Assembly: GCA_007922305.1 (NCBI GenBank)
Contig: ML677334.1
Location: forward strand, 21,033,626-21,097,625
Source: Dermatemys mawii
Lineage: Eukaryota > Chordata > Testudines > Dermatemydidae
Direction of reading: 5' to 3'
DNA: 64,000 nucleotides
The notes under the pieces are model-generated. The model saw only the letters and a program-made list of their open reading frames with translations. It was not told the origin of the DNA and searched no databases. The position numbers were made by a program, and so were the translations under genes. Shown here piece by piece: positions 57,601 through 64,000 of the stretch (the stretch's first letter is position 1; every line of letters begins with the position of its first letter).

Positions 57601-59965
57601 GCTGTAATTCACATTTTAAAAAAATCCCAGCTGGATCAGCTGCCCTGTGGTTTCACATGATGAAAACATTGCTTCCAGATTTCTCAGTTTCTCACTAAAA
57701 AAAGTCTTTTTCCAAGCAGAACTAAATGGTGGTAGGCCAGAACAGAAAGACTTGTAGTATAATACAGTCTTGCAAAAATTAGCTCAATTGGCACCCAACA
57801 AACAAGCTAAAAAATAACACATGACTGATACTGTACCTGAGCCTGTAGTGAAGTGTAAGGAGAAGTCATTGTGTATGGATGGTTCATCATTATCTGTTGA
57901 TCCTCTAGGCTGAGTTGTTTAGCTCCTGCGTACATGATAAGGATAAAAACAAAGTTACTAACATATCTTAAAGAAACCTGAAAATGATCGACTGCAGAGA
58001 AACCCTTACAAGAGACCATCCTACACCATCCCCAAGCACAGGACTCAATTGTGCTTCAGAGATACCAGCCTACAGTGGGAGTGCTGCAGAGGGACCTTTG
58101 GGAGCAATTCTGTCTCCCAGAGCTTCCCAGTGCATGAAGAGAGAGCACCTGCTGCTCACATCCTTTCCAGGTGTGCAGTATATTTCCTTTATGTGCTCAT
58201 CCAGTTCTGATGGCCAGTGTATAGGAGGCATGGCTGATGGCCCTGCCTGTTGTGTGCCCTTTTTGAGTTGTCTTTAGGGTCTGAGGCTTCTAGGAAAATA
58301 GGGGCAAAGGGAAGTGCCAGGACTGTGAGCATACTTGACTACTGTGCAGAGGCATAGAGGGCTAGGGAGGATAATGCACTCCTCTAACCTTGCTCACCCC
58401 TAAAGTTGTCAAGCACAATCTGGCTCCTAACAAGTTCAGGTCTGCTCCACCTTTATTTGAAGTCCACTTCCACTATGCAAACTTATTTTTGCCTGTCTCT
58501 TGAGTGGATGCTTAGGACAGGTGGCACTTAATTTAAAACTGAAATAGAGACTGTACACCCAAGATGAATCCCTCCAGTAATCTACATACTGCATGCCTGT
58601 ATCTACAACAATGGGGTATTTTTTCAAAAGCTAAGATTCCGACTCCCACCGTTCTTTTTCGGGCAAAACCTCCAATATAAGTCAAAGAGAAATTTATTCA
58701 AATGAGTACTGCACATCTTGTTTATTGTACTGATGATTGCTCCCAAGTCTGACATGAGTGACTGTGTGGTTATAGATGACAATAATACCACATTGGACAT
58801 CTCTTCAGTTTTTGCACACTGGAAAATGAGACTTTAAATGGATGTAAAATCTAAGATGGCCTACCTTTTTTAGCTCCTTCTGGCACTATTCTGTACACTT
58901 TATATGGATCAGAAATATCCAGCTGGCTTCTCTCAACCAGTTCTTCAAAGTCATTGCTCTTGTTCAAAGCGCACCGTAGCCTTGTCTTCCAAGTTGGGGG
59001 ATCTGGTTTATCAATGCCCTCTCTGAACTTTCCTTTAAAAAGAGCCCAAGCCTGAAAACATTTCCAATGTTCAAAAAGAAAGAGAAAAAAAATCAAGCTA
59101 TAGGTATACCATCATACACGCTGAAATTGCACTTGAGTGGAGAATTTATTCCCTTTGGGTTTATGCTAAAGTGTAGGCGAGGTGGTTTCTTGGTAAGGTA
59201 ATAAAAACAGTATTGAAGGCAAGATACAACAGGAAGAGAAGGAAGAAGAGTGGCATGGGGGATGCAGAAATAAATGCTCTCTAACCCTACAAAGGTTTAA
59301 CGCTACGGCTGGAGAAGGAAGGAGAGGGGAGTGTTCTGTCGGGATGCTGGCAACTCTGACCTTAAAATAAAACAGACCCCGCAGCGGGAGGGTTTGCAGT
59401 GGGAAGCAATTCACTGCGCTCCTTGTGGGAGAAACTGCACAGCCCCGCTCCGGGCCACAACCCGCTACGAGTGCGCTTGGAGAAGCCAGACCTGCGCCAG
59501 CCGCCTTGGGCTTCCACGGTGCGGGATGGGGCCTCGGTGCGTCCTGACTGAGATGGAGAAGGAGAGCAGGACCCACTCCCCCAACCCACCCCAATCGGCT
59601 CAGCTCGGGTTGTTGCTCAGGGCCAATAACCCCCCACCCCACCCCCATCTTCCTGCCAAGGACTCGATCCCTCCCGTCTCCCAGTGCCCGGGGGGTCGGG
59701 GCTGCAGGACGGCCAGAGACACGCCCCGAGGGCGAGTGCGTGGCCCTTGGCCGCCCCCTACCTTGAAGAGGGCGGCATCCTCCTCGCGGTTGTAGTCCTG
59801 CTTGCCGGCGTGTTTCCAGGGGATGCGGAAGATGCTCTTCTCGTCGTTCTCCCACACCAGGCCCGGGTACTTGCCGCTGTCGATCTGGTCAATCAGCCAC
59901 TGGCGGAGCTTCCCGTTGCCGCAGCTCACCGAGCTCATCCCGCACTCGCTGCTCTCCAGGTTCAT
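45473..59965 (-). CDS. IRF4: Interferon regulatory factor 4, complete coding region in eight exons
   Basis: Coding exons, in transcript order: 59965-59762, 59051-58865, 57925-57837, 57226-57085, 54310-54203, 52731-52378, 48179-48067, 45616-45473. The total is 1341 nt, so 446 residues plus TAA. Every intron is GT...AG, and phases (0,1,0,1,1,1,0) join without a frameshift. Human IRF4 is about 450 residues, so this is full length and probably functional. Residues 1-131 hold the DNA-binding domain with the five spaced tryptophans (W23, W38, W50, W70, W89) and the recognition-helix Arg94-Cys95 pair. Residues 132-243 are the Pro-rich linker and residues 244 to about 400 the IRF-association domain. 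The last 47 residues correspond to the autoinhibitory tail. From the family, IRF4 is a nuclear factor of lymphoid, myeloid and pigment cells that binds composite sites with PU.1/SPIB or BATF-JUN. Identity is near certain from residue-level similarity; the turtle assignment is inference. Confidence 0.97.
45617..48066 (-). other. IRF4: IRF4 intron before the last coding exon
   Basis: 2450 bases with a MIR near its upstream end. A GC-richer part at 46300-47100 holds overlapping open frames on both strands that lack domains. Confidence 0.9.
47785..47985 (+). mobile_element. MIR SINE in IRF4 intron
   Basis: AAAGCGCTTTACAAAAGAGG, CATTTTTACAGATGGGGAAA, CTGAGGCACGGGGCAGG, then GCAGAGCAGGGAATTGAACC and a CCTATCCGCTAAGCTGTACT end follow the MIR consensus closely. 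Confidence 0.85.
48067..48179 (-). CDS. IRF4: IRF4 coding exon 7: end of the IRF-association domain
   Basis: A 113-nt exon encoding residues 362-399: ELQAFAHHGRPLPRFQV, then ALCFGEEFPD and PQRQRKLITAH. The acceptor is GTCTTCAG|AACTGC and the donor CCCAT|GTAAGT. It matches mammalian IRF4 with only two clear changes in the part I can compare (Pro for Ser after HHGR, Ala for Thr before LCFGEEF). It sits more than 4 kb from the preceding exon; the large intron 7 holds several SINEs. Confidence 0.96.
49065..49372. mobile_element. Reptile repeat ending GTGTGGACAGACCC
   Basis: The right end CTGCAGTGTGGACAGACCC and an internal AGTCCACACTGAAGCCCATG are inverted relatives of the GTGTAGAC-type ends elsewhere in the window. 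The left border is unclear. Confidence 0.4.
49745..49955 (+). mobile_element. Nearly full-length MIR SINE
   Basis: CTCTTATACAGCACATTTAA, CCCCAAGTGCTTTACCAAG, GAGGATACTGAGACACAGAG, GTGCAAGGTCACTCAGCAGG, CAGAACCCAGGTGTCCTGAA and GCTCTAGTCACTAGACAATA are in MIR order. Confidence 0.85.
50300..50580 (+). mobile_element. tRNA-derived turtle-type SINE
   Basis: A-box-like GGCTTGTGGTTAAGGT and B-box-like GTGGACTCAATTCCC, then TTGGACAAGTCACAAAATCTC, CCATAAAATGGGCATAA, and the tail GCTCTTTGGGGCGGGGACTG with CAGCACAATGGGGCTC. The head, body and tail order matches cryptodiran tRNA SINEs. Confidence 0.8.
50881..50955. mobile_element. Fragment of the foldback repeat seen at 35545
   Basis: GCCTTGTCTACACTGAGGGG, then GCAACTTCAGCTACACAAAT and AACGT before it breaks off. 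Confidence 0.5.
52378..52731 (-). CDS. IRF4: IRF4 coding exon 6: core of the IRF-association domain
   Basis: A 354-nt exon, the longest, encoding residues 244-361 plus one base of codon 362. It begins DCRLHICLYYREILVKEMTT and ends KLFDTQQFLA. The acceptor is CTTACAG|ACTGTC and the donor TAGCAG|GTAATT. It holds most of the IRF-association domain, the SMAD/MH2-like fold that mediates contact with ETS partners such as PU.1. The blocks GRISH-type, FPYPEDNGQRKNIEKLLSHL and LYAKRLCQSRIYWDGPLALC are conserved. An open frame continues past the donor for about 38 codons, but that part is intron. Confidence 0.97.
52732..54202 (-). other. IRF4: IRF4 intron between coding exons 5 and 6
   Basis: 1471 bases. 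It contains two phrases of the recurring degenerate family (near 53310-53400 and 53905-54050) and no further exon. Confidence 0.9.
54203..54310 (-). CDS. IRF4: IRF4 coding exon 5: short linker exon
   Basis: A 108-nt exon encoding residues 208-243 plus the first base of codon 244. It runs from CQVTGTFYACAPSESQ to RSGEALALS. The acceptor is AAAAACAG|GTTGTC and the donor TCTCAG|GTGAGT, so the splice-signal match is strong. The sequence matches the mammalian block that begins CQVTGTFYACAP, including the conserved PSIRS. It is not visible as a long open frame on this strand and was found by following the gene. It joins the linker to the IRF-association domain. Confidence 0.95.
54655..54893. mobile_element. 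Foldback copy of a turtle repeat inside an IRF4 intron
   Basis: The right part runs CATCTGATGAAGTGGGTCTTC to CAGACTAACACGGCTACCCC. The left part (about 54664-54750) is the inverted copy of its first 80 or so bases (TGTAGCACCTTATAGACTAG to ACTTCATCAGATGAATGTTG). The arms are separated by about 25 bases. The right arm lacks about ten bases that the left keeps. Confidence 0.8.
56216..56260. repeat. Perfect 20-bp hairpin in an IRF4 intron
   Basis: TACTTTTTGCAAGATTATTC (56216-56235) and its exact reverse complement (56241-56260) flank a TCCTT loop. The stem is AT-rich. It is too short and tight-looped for a usual microRNA precursor. Confidence 0.95.
56378..56535 (+). mobile_element. tRNA-derived SINE relic in IRF4 intron
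   Basis: TGTGAATAAGGCACTAGACT, AATCTGAGCTCAATTCCCAG, GTGTCACCATGAAACAAGTC and CAGTTCCCCACATAAGGTAA follow the SINE head-to-body order. Confidence 0.65.
57085..57226 (-). CDS. IRF4: IRF4 coding exon 4: linker with the HWQGPACENG block
   Basis: A 142-nt exon encoding residues 161-207 plus one base of codon 208. The acceptor is GAACAG|GTGTCA and the donor AAAACG|GTAAGA. The peptide runs from VSNYMVPHERNWRDF through PHPDIPYQCP to HHWQGPACENG, the last part shared closely with mammalian IRF4. It is linker and transactivation-region sequence without a folded domain. Substitutions against mammals concentrate in the middle (PSVPFAARS), as expected for this variable part. Confidence 0.95.
57653..57660 (-). 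promoter_or_regulatory. M-box-like motif in the fourth IRF4 intron
   Basis: The minus strand reads TCATGTGA, the MITF-type M-box. A TGCCCTGTGG stretch that partly resembles an AP-2 half-site pair lies directly beside it (57641-57650). In human IRF4, intron 4 holds a pigment-cell enhancer bound by TFAP2A and MITF; this intron (57227-57836) is the positional equivalent. An 8-mer like this is expected about twice by chance in 64 kb, and another copy occurs at 56387. Confidence 0.25.
57837..57925 (-). CDS. IRF4: IRF4 coding exon 3: start of the linker
   Basis: An 89-nt exon encoding residues 131-160, beginning within the split Gly codon and running from AKQLSLEDQQ to YTSLQAQ. The acceptor is TACGCAG|GAGC and the donor CTCAG|GTACAG. 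The segment is the flexible Pro/Ser/Thr-rich linker after the DNA-binding domain and matches the IRF4 block that reads KQLTLEDPQM in human. It is too short to stand out as an open frame; I placed it by splice sites, phase and similarity. Confidence 0.94.
57926..58864 (-). other. IRF4: IRF4 intron between coding exons 2 and 3
   Basis: 939 bases of ordinary intron sequence bounded by GTAGG and TACGCAG. I recognise no interspersed repeat or regulatory motif in it. Confidence 0.85.
58865..59051 (-). CDS. IRF4: IRF4 coding exon 2: C-terminal half of the DNA-binding domain
   Basis: Encodes residues 69-130 plus the first base of codon 131. The acceptor is TTTTCAG|GCTTGG and the donor AAAAAAG|GTAGG. 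It includes W70 and W89 and the recognition-helix segment TWKTRLRCALNKS, whose Arg94 and Cys95 correspond to the human Arg98-Cys99 pair needed for DNA binding. It continues through the conserved end of the domain, DPYKVYRIVPEGAKK. The exon is almost identical to mammalian IRF4 at the protein level. No premature stop is seen. Confidence 0.97.
59052..59761 (-). other. IRF4: IRF4 intron between coding exons 1 and 2
   Basis: 710 bases. The part near the exon above is GC-rich and belongs to the CpG island; the rest is ordinary intron sequence with a GA/CT-rich stretch. I see no repeat element or further exon. Open frames on both strands here have no recognisable domain. Confidence 0.85.
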
Positions 59966-60330
59966 GCCACGCGCCCGCCGCTCGCCGCACACGCCCGGGC
60001 ACCAACTTCGGGGAGGTGGGGGGGGGGAGAGAGAGAGAGAGACGCCCCGCGACTGAAAACCACGCGCCGGAGTCGCGCCCCGCAGCAGCCCCGCGCGTGG
60101 GCTGGCCCTGCGCCGCCTCGTGTGGGGACGGGGCTCGAGCCCGGGAGGGGAGAGAGGGAAAGTTCCGGGAGGGGAGGGGAGGGAAGGGGGGGGGCAAGAA
60201 CCGCTTCCCGATGCGGGGGGAGGGGAGTCGGGCAGGCCCTGCCATGCGGAGCCACTGCGTGGCTGGGCTCCTCGTGGGCCCAGGGAGAGGCAGCCAGTGC
60301 ACGCGCCTCCCCAGACGCGGGGTTGATCTC
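59380..60330. promoter_or_regulatory. IRF4: CpG-rich island over the IRF4 start-codon exon
   Basis: CpG dinucleotides and G+C are dense here and fade on both sides, in sharp contrast to the AT-rich rest of the window. CpG content stays raised but thinner up to about 61150. The island covers the first coding exon, its upstream splice acceptor and part of intron 1. It includes an AG run joined to a G run at 60020-60042. Several long frames on both strands here are by-products of GC-rich sequence. Confidence 0.65.
59762..59965 (-). CDS. IRF4: IRF4 first coding exon: start codon and N-terminal half of the DNA-binding domain
   Basis: Encodes residues 1-68, from MNLESSECGM to EEDAALFK, ending in phase 0 at donor AAG|GTAGGG. 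It carries tryptophans W23, W38 and W50 of the IRF repeat. The start at 59965 gives the MNLE N-terminus typical of IRF4 and has a G at -3. A second in-frame Met (residue 10) precedes the SSVSCGNGKLRQW block. The N-terminus is four residues shorter than the human one, which has a Gly-rich insert there. The open frame continues upstream for a few codons without an ATG. The exon lies in a CpG-dense block. Its 5' border is probably at 60005, where a long C/T tract ends in GAAG; an alternative acceptor (TTTTCAG) would put it at 60052. Confidence 0.97.
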
Positions 60331-62270
60331 GACCTGCTGCCTCCCGCGCCTGTGTGTGTATTTGTGAAACAGATACCGAGAGCGGAGCTGGGCATGTGTT
60401 CGTGTAGACACCTGGGTTCGTATGTAAATACTCACCCCCGGCACTGCTCTGAAAACCTCAACCACAGATCCTTATACAGTGCGCCTCCGATCTCGAGGAG
60501 TGCGCGTGTCCACACACACGGCGTGTGCATACATGTGATGCTAATTCACAAGTCCGCACAAGAAGGTATGTTTCAAAACCATGCATGGAGGACATACTCC
60601 ATTCTATGTGTGTATCTGTAATAGTCACAAGCAATCCAAGACTATACCTAGACCTAAAAGTTGGTGCAGACCGAGCAGACACTAAGCTATCCCTCCCACA
60701 AGGAAGCTACTGTCCTTTCGCTAAAAGTGTGTAATAATCCACACAGACACAGCTGCAAGACGCGTGCACACAGACACATGTACCGAACAGATCTGCAATT
60801 GGCTATTGACTGACAGGACCCTATCTGATGGAAATTCACCCAAGCTAAGCGTGAACAGGAGAAATGTACGTGTGGTGCGTGTTGACACCCAAAGACGCGC
60901 CCGGACACGACCGATAGCGTTAAGCGTGTGTGGCACTCCCGAGCTTTGCAGTTTCCCTTCTGACTCCGACTCGGTGGCCAAGTTTGGGGTAATCGCGCCC
61001 ACCCACGACTGCACCGCGGCTGCCGCGCCTGGGACTTTTCCATCACTGCTCGAGTGAACAGCATTTCCACGCAGCTGCTGGGGGTGGGGCTGACCAACCG
61101 ACCCCGGGCCGGAGAGCGGGAAAGGTCATCCTGATCTCAGAGAGCTGGCCAGTACTTCAGCCCTCCGGGGAGAGGTCGCTGGGCACCGCCTCCACTTCCC
61201 CGTTAGTGACCCAGCAGTAAAAACCTCCTAGTAACATTGGGGTCCCGGGGCTAAGGGACGGGATCATGACGCCCTCTCCCACTTCCACGGAAATCAAGCA
61301 GGGCCTGCAATGCCAGCAGGATCTTGGCACAGACTGGGACCCCCAGTAGCAGTGGGGGCAGGTGTATCGCAGAGCCAAGCGCATGTTTTAACCCAGATCT
61401 GCGCAGCTAGCCTGGTTCGGACATTAAATAAAAATAACTGTAAAAAGCCAGGAATGCAAAGGAAAGGACAGGGGGAAATGTAACAGTGGAATCCACCCCA
61501 CACTTTGATTTTTCCTCCCTTTCCGCTATAATAGTATAATCAGAAAAATCTGTCTTGCAAGACTCGTGGGCTGCTGCTGGAGAGCAGACAAGGAGGGTAG
61601 GGGCCGGAGATGGAAATGTGTGATCTCCTACCAGGTTGTAGCCAGGGACAGGATTTCATTCATTTAAGGATTAAAAAGTGCTTAACTACAAATGCTGCAG
61701 AGACCCTTGTTCTCCTAGAATCACAGGTCTAGTCTATCCCAACCCCACTCCCAAAGGGCAAACGTAGGATCATTCACTCCTGCCAGATTACTTCTAGGAT
61801 GGCTCAGTTTAAAAACAAGAAATTCTGTAACTTTGTTTTCAGCAGCAACCCCCTCCACCTTCATCCCCTCTCCCCCCCCACACACACACACTGCGACCTG
61901 TTGCAACTGAATTCATTGTATACTACCTTCTCCCTAAATGCCCATGATCAACTGTAATGCTAGCTTAATACATCCTCTGGCAGGCACCCTATCCTGTCCG
62001 AGGGAAGGCTCTACCAAGTTATGTCCCCTTCTAACGTCTGTTATCCCAAACAGGAATCGCTCTGGGGGTCAGGGGGTGAGCATATGGGTGGAAGAGTTTT
62101 CTATTGAGAAAGCTACCGTGTCAAGCAAAGCGAGGGGGGAGAATCTGGCAGATATTGCTCACTCAATGGACTACACTCCTAGAACAGGATCAAATCACTC
62201 CCTGCTTAAATCACCAGAGGAATGCCCCAATCCCCCCACCCCTTAGCATTGTGGATGATCGGTCTCTTAC
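60331..62270 (-). other. Inferred IRF4 intron 1 (distal part)
   Basis: CpG content is raised to about 61150 and falls after. No exon, SINE or LINE recognised. Its status as intron depends on exon 1 being at 62271-62335. Confidence 0.5.
61031..61041 (+). promoter_or_regulatory. kB-like site in IRF4 intron 1
   Basis: GGGACTTTTCC is an 11-base variant of the kB element with one extra T relative to GGGACTTTCC. It lies in the CpG-raised part of intron 1. Rel proteins tolerate such variants less well than the 10-mer, so this is a weak candidate next to the perfect site at 62557-62566. Confidence 0.25.
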
Positions 62271-62335
62271 CTCGTTCACCCAGCCGCTCAGGGAAGGAGG
62301 TAGCCTGTTTTCTCAAATGGTTAAAAAAGATATGA
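62271..62335 (-). other. IRF4: Candidate non-coding exon 1 of IRF4
   Basis: On the minus strand, GGTGAACGAG|GTAAGAG forms a near-consensus splice donor after base 62271. A TATA-like ATATAAG lies at 62369-62363, which predicts a transcription start near 62335, so the exon would be about 65 nt. Mammalian IRF4 also has a non-coding first exon upstream of the ATG exon. Intron 1 would be about 2.2 kb. A second possible donor is at about 60437 (GGGG|GTGAGT), so a start inside the CpG block cannot be excluded. Confidence 0.5.
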
Positions 62336-62570
62336 AACAGCCCCACGGCGCGAAAGCAGGAACTTATATGAGTGAAGAGCTGTCAGATTGGGGGGGGGGG
62401 GGTTGGAGGCGGAGTCTCGCCGAGGTTGGGATACAGACGAGCGCGGGGGCCGTCCTGAAGCGGCGCGGGCCGCTGGGGGTTTACCTAGACACAGTGACAT
62501 GTGGGGAAAAGTACAGCGCCTAATCGTGTTAATAGATGTGTCTATATAAATAGAACGGGAAATCCCTGCC
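62336..62570 (-). promoter_or_regulatory. IRF4: Candidate IRF4 promoter with TATA-like box, GC boxes and an NF-kB site
   Basis: Going upstream from the inferred start: the TATA-like box (62363-62369), a 13-base G run on the plus strand next to GGAGGCGGAG (62390-62411, GC-box-like), CpG-rich sequence to about 62485, and GGGAAATCCC at 62557-62566. That 10-mer is a perfect match to the kB consensus GGGRNWYYCC, and its own reverse complement is also a kB site. IRF4 is a known Rel/NF-kB target in lymphocytes. Site identity is seen in the sequence; use in this species is inference. Confidence 0.5.
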
Positions 62571-64000
62571 TGATCACCTGCTTTACAGCAGGCTTGATGC
62601 TGCTTTGTGTTACTGTAAACGACACCTACAAGAAAATGTCTTAGGCTTATAGTGTGTGGCCAAAAATCCTTACGAGAGAAGGGTGTTTGTCGCTGCTCTC
62701 AAAGCAGCAGGTGTAACCGAGACAAGAAGAGAACCGGGTAGGAGAAAGGTAGGTGCCGCTGTCCACATTGGCTGACATTCCCGAGGAACAAGCTGTCCCA
62801 CGGGGAGTACGCGCGAGGACCAGCTCCCCTTCCTAAACGCATCATCATAGTCACACGCCCCTCCCGACGCCCGCTCTGGCACTTGGGATTTTGTAAACGG
62901 TGTAGTCAAAGCCAAACGGTATACAAGGGGAATAAGCAGCAGCAGCCCCCAAAGTCGTTTGTACCAGAAGACACCTGCGAGCTGTGAAATAGACATGGGG
63001 AGGGGGGTATGGATCAGCTTCAGATTGTTACAGTTCAAGTCGGCGGTAAGGTACTTCGAATCAAACCACTCTGAAAAGCCAGACGGATTTTAGGACAGCG
63101 CTAATCTGTGCATTGCTGGGTGACTCGCTCCTGTGTTAGTTAATTGGATTCCGAAACGGATACATTTTTAATGCTGAAAGAACCGGCGTTCTGGGACAGT
63201 CGATGCTATTCTCCACACATCATGCACAGACCATTCACAGCCCCAGAACCGCACATATGTAAACAGGGATGATCCAACTAGATCGACAATTTTCAATGGA
63301 GCAAACCAAATCTCGCCCAGCAAGGTCCCTTTTAAGCCGTGCAGCGACTGAACTCATGATATGCAAAAAGAGCGCTGGTTGTAAATGACTTGTTAATATC
63401 CTTGGTTTAAAAAAAAAACGAAGAGAGAGGGTGACTGTACTAGACTCTCAAACTAGGCGCCGGGAGGAAGCTCGAGGTTTGGACTAGCAACAAGTCGTTT
63501 AATACCTTTCAGGTTTCACACACGTTTGATGTAGCAAACCCCCCCCCCCACCACCACCAACATTTTTAACAGACATTCATATCCTCTCTTCTTAAATACC
63601 ACATTCAAAACAGTCATCGCACATTGAGTTTTTTAGCTTTCTATGTATAGGATACATACAGTGTTTAGAATATTAATTGCTAATCTTCAACGCCATCTTC
63701 TGAAATTTAAATGTAATTAAAGTCAAGATTTTTTAAAAAAGCACTTTTAGGTTTTGGTTTATAATACAACTCAAAGCCATGTCTAAAATAAAATTTCAGT
63801 GCGAATGGAAGGTGCTCACATTCCAAGAATTTGGGAATAATCAACAATTAAATATACTGCTCCCATCTGCAGCTATCAGAGTCCTAGATGCCTAAAACAT
63901 CAAAGCAAGATAAGAAGTTCACAGCTTTAGCCATGGTTAAACATAGCCATCTAAAGTGTCCTTAACATTTCCCAGAAAAAGCCTGATTTGGATATTGTTC
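62571..64000. other. Upstream flank of IRF4
   Basis: No supported gene. A C run lies at 63539-63549. The open frame at 62670-63038 has no domain. Confidence 0.55.

Noticed and set aside
59684..60367. Open frame of 227 codons on the plus strand opposite the IRF4 start exon, and others nearby of 130-229 codons
   Set aside because: They lie in the CpG-rich block where stops are rare, are antisense to a certain exon, and show only low-complexity Ala/Arg/Pro/Gly sequence.
1..64000. CRISPR arrays, operons or prokaryotic defence systems
   Set aside because: The sequence is spliced vertebrate DNA. No regularly spaced repeats or bacterial gene organisation are present.

Overview
The window is vertebrate nuclear DNA, almost certainly from a sauropsid reptile and most probably a turtle. 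It is AT-rich, intron-rich and long in non-coding sequence. Its repeats are CR1-type LINE ends, tRNA-derived SINEs of the cryptodiran type, MIR-like SINEs, a DIRS-type tyrosine-recombinase retrotransposon and many small non-autonomous hAT-like elements. DIRS elements argue against a bird, and the repeat mix fits turtles best; the species cannot be named from the sequence alone. || Layout: (1) 1-41.7 kb is intergenic. I found no intact protein-coding gene there. It holds a decayed coding relic at 783-1088, CR1 relics, a DIRS element (about 9.43-12.93 kb) with hAT elements nested in it, a 651-bp hAT element with a perfect 8-bp target duplication (18.8-19.5 kb), an assembly gap with duplicated flanks (20.31-20.41 kb), a perfect 152-bp-arm palindrome (30.57-30.89 kb), three copies of one hAT MITE, and an L2-like LINE relic (34.1-35.35 kb). 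(2) 41.8-62.3 kb is the interferon regulatory factor 4 gene (IRF4) on the minus strand. All eight coding exons can be placed to the base, with GT/AG borders and consistent phases, giving a 446-residue protein. A 3' UTR of roughly 3.7 kb probably follows the stop codon down to about 41.77 kb. A CpG-rich block covers the first coding exon. A candidate non-coding first exon (62271 to about 62335) has a TATA-like box and an upstream perfect NF-kB consensus. (3) 62.5-64 kb is the upstream flank of IRF4. || From known amniote synteny the next gene below the window should be EXOC2, convergent with IRF4, and the one above it DUSP22. I saw no exon of either. || How it works together: one immune and pigment-cell transcription factor gene (N-terminal five-tryptophan DNA-binding domain, C-terminal IRF-association domain) sits in a repeat-rich neighbourhood. 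Several repeats, including two foldbacks and MIR/tRNA SINEs, lie inside its introns. I found no operon, CRISPR array, prokaryotic system or clearly new gene system. The most unusual structures are the perfect palindrome, the inverted DIRS-end element and the nested transposon insertions.
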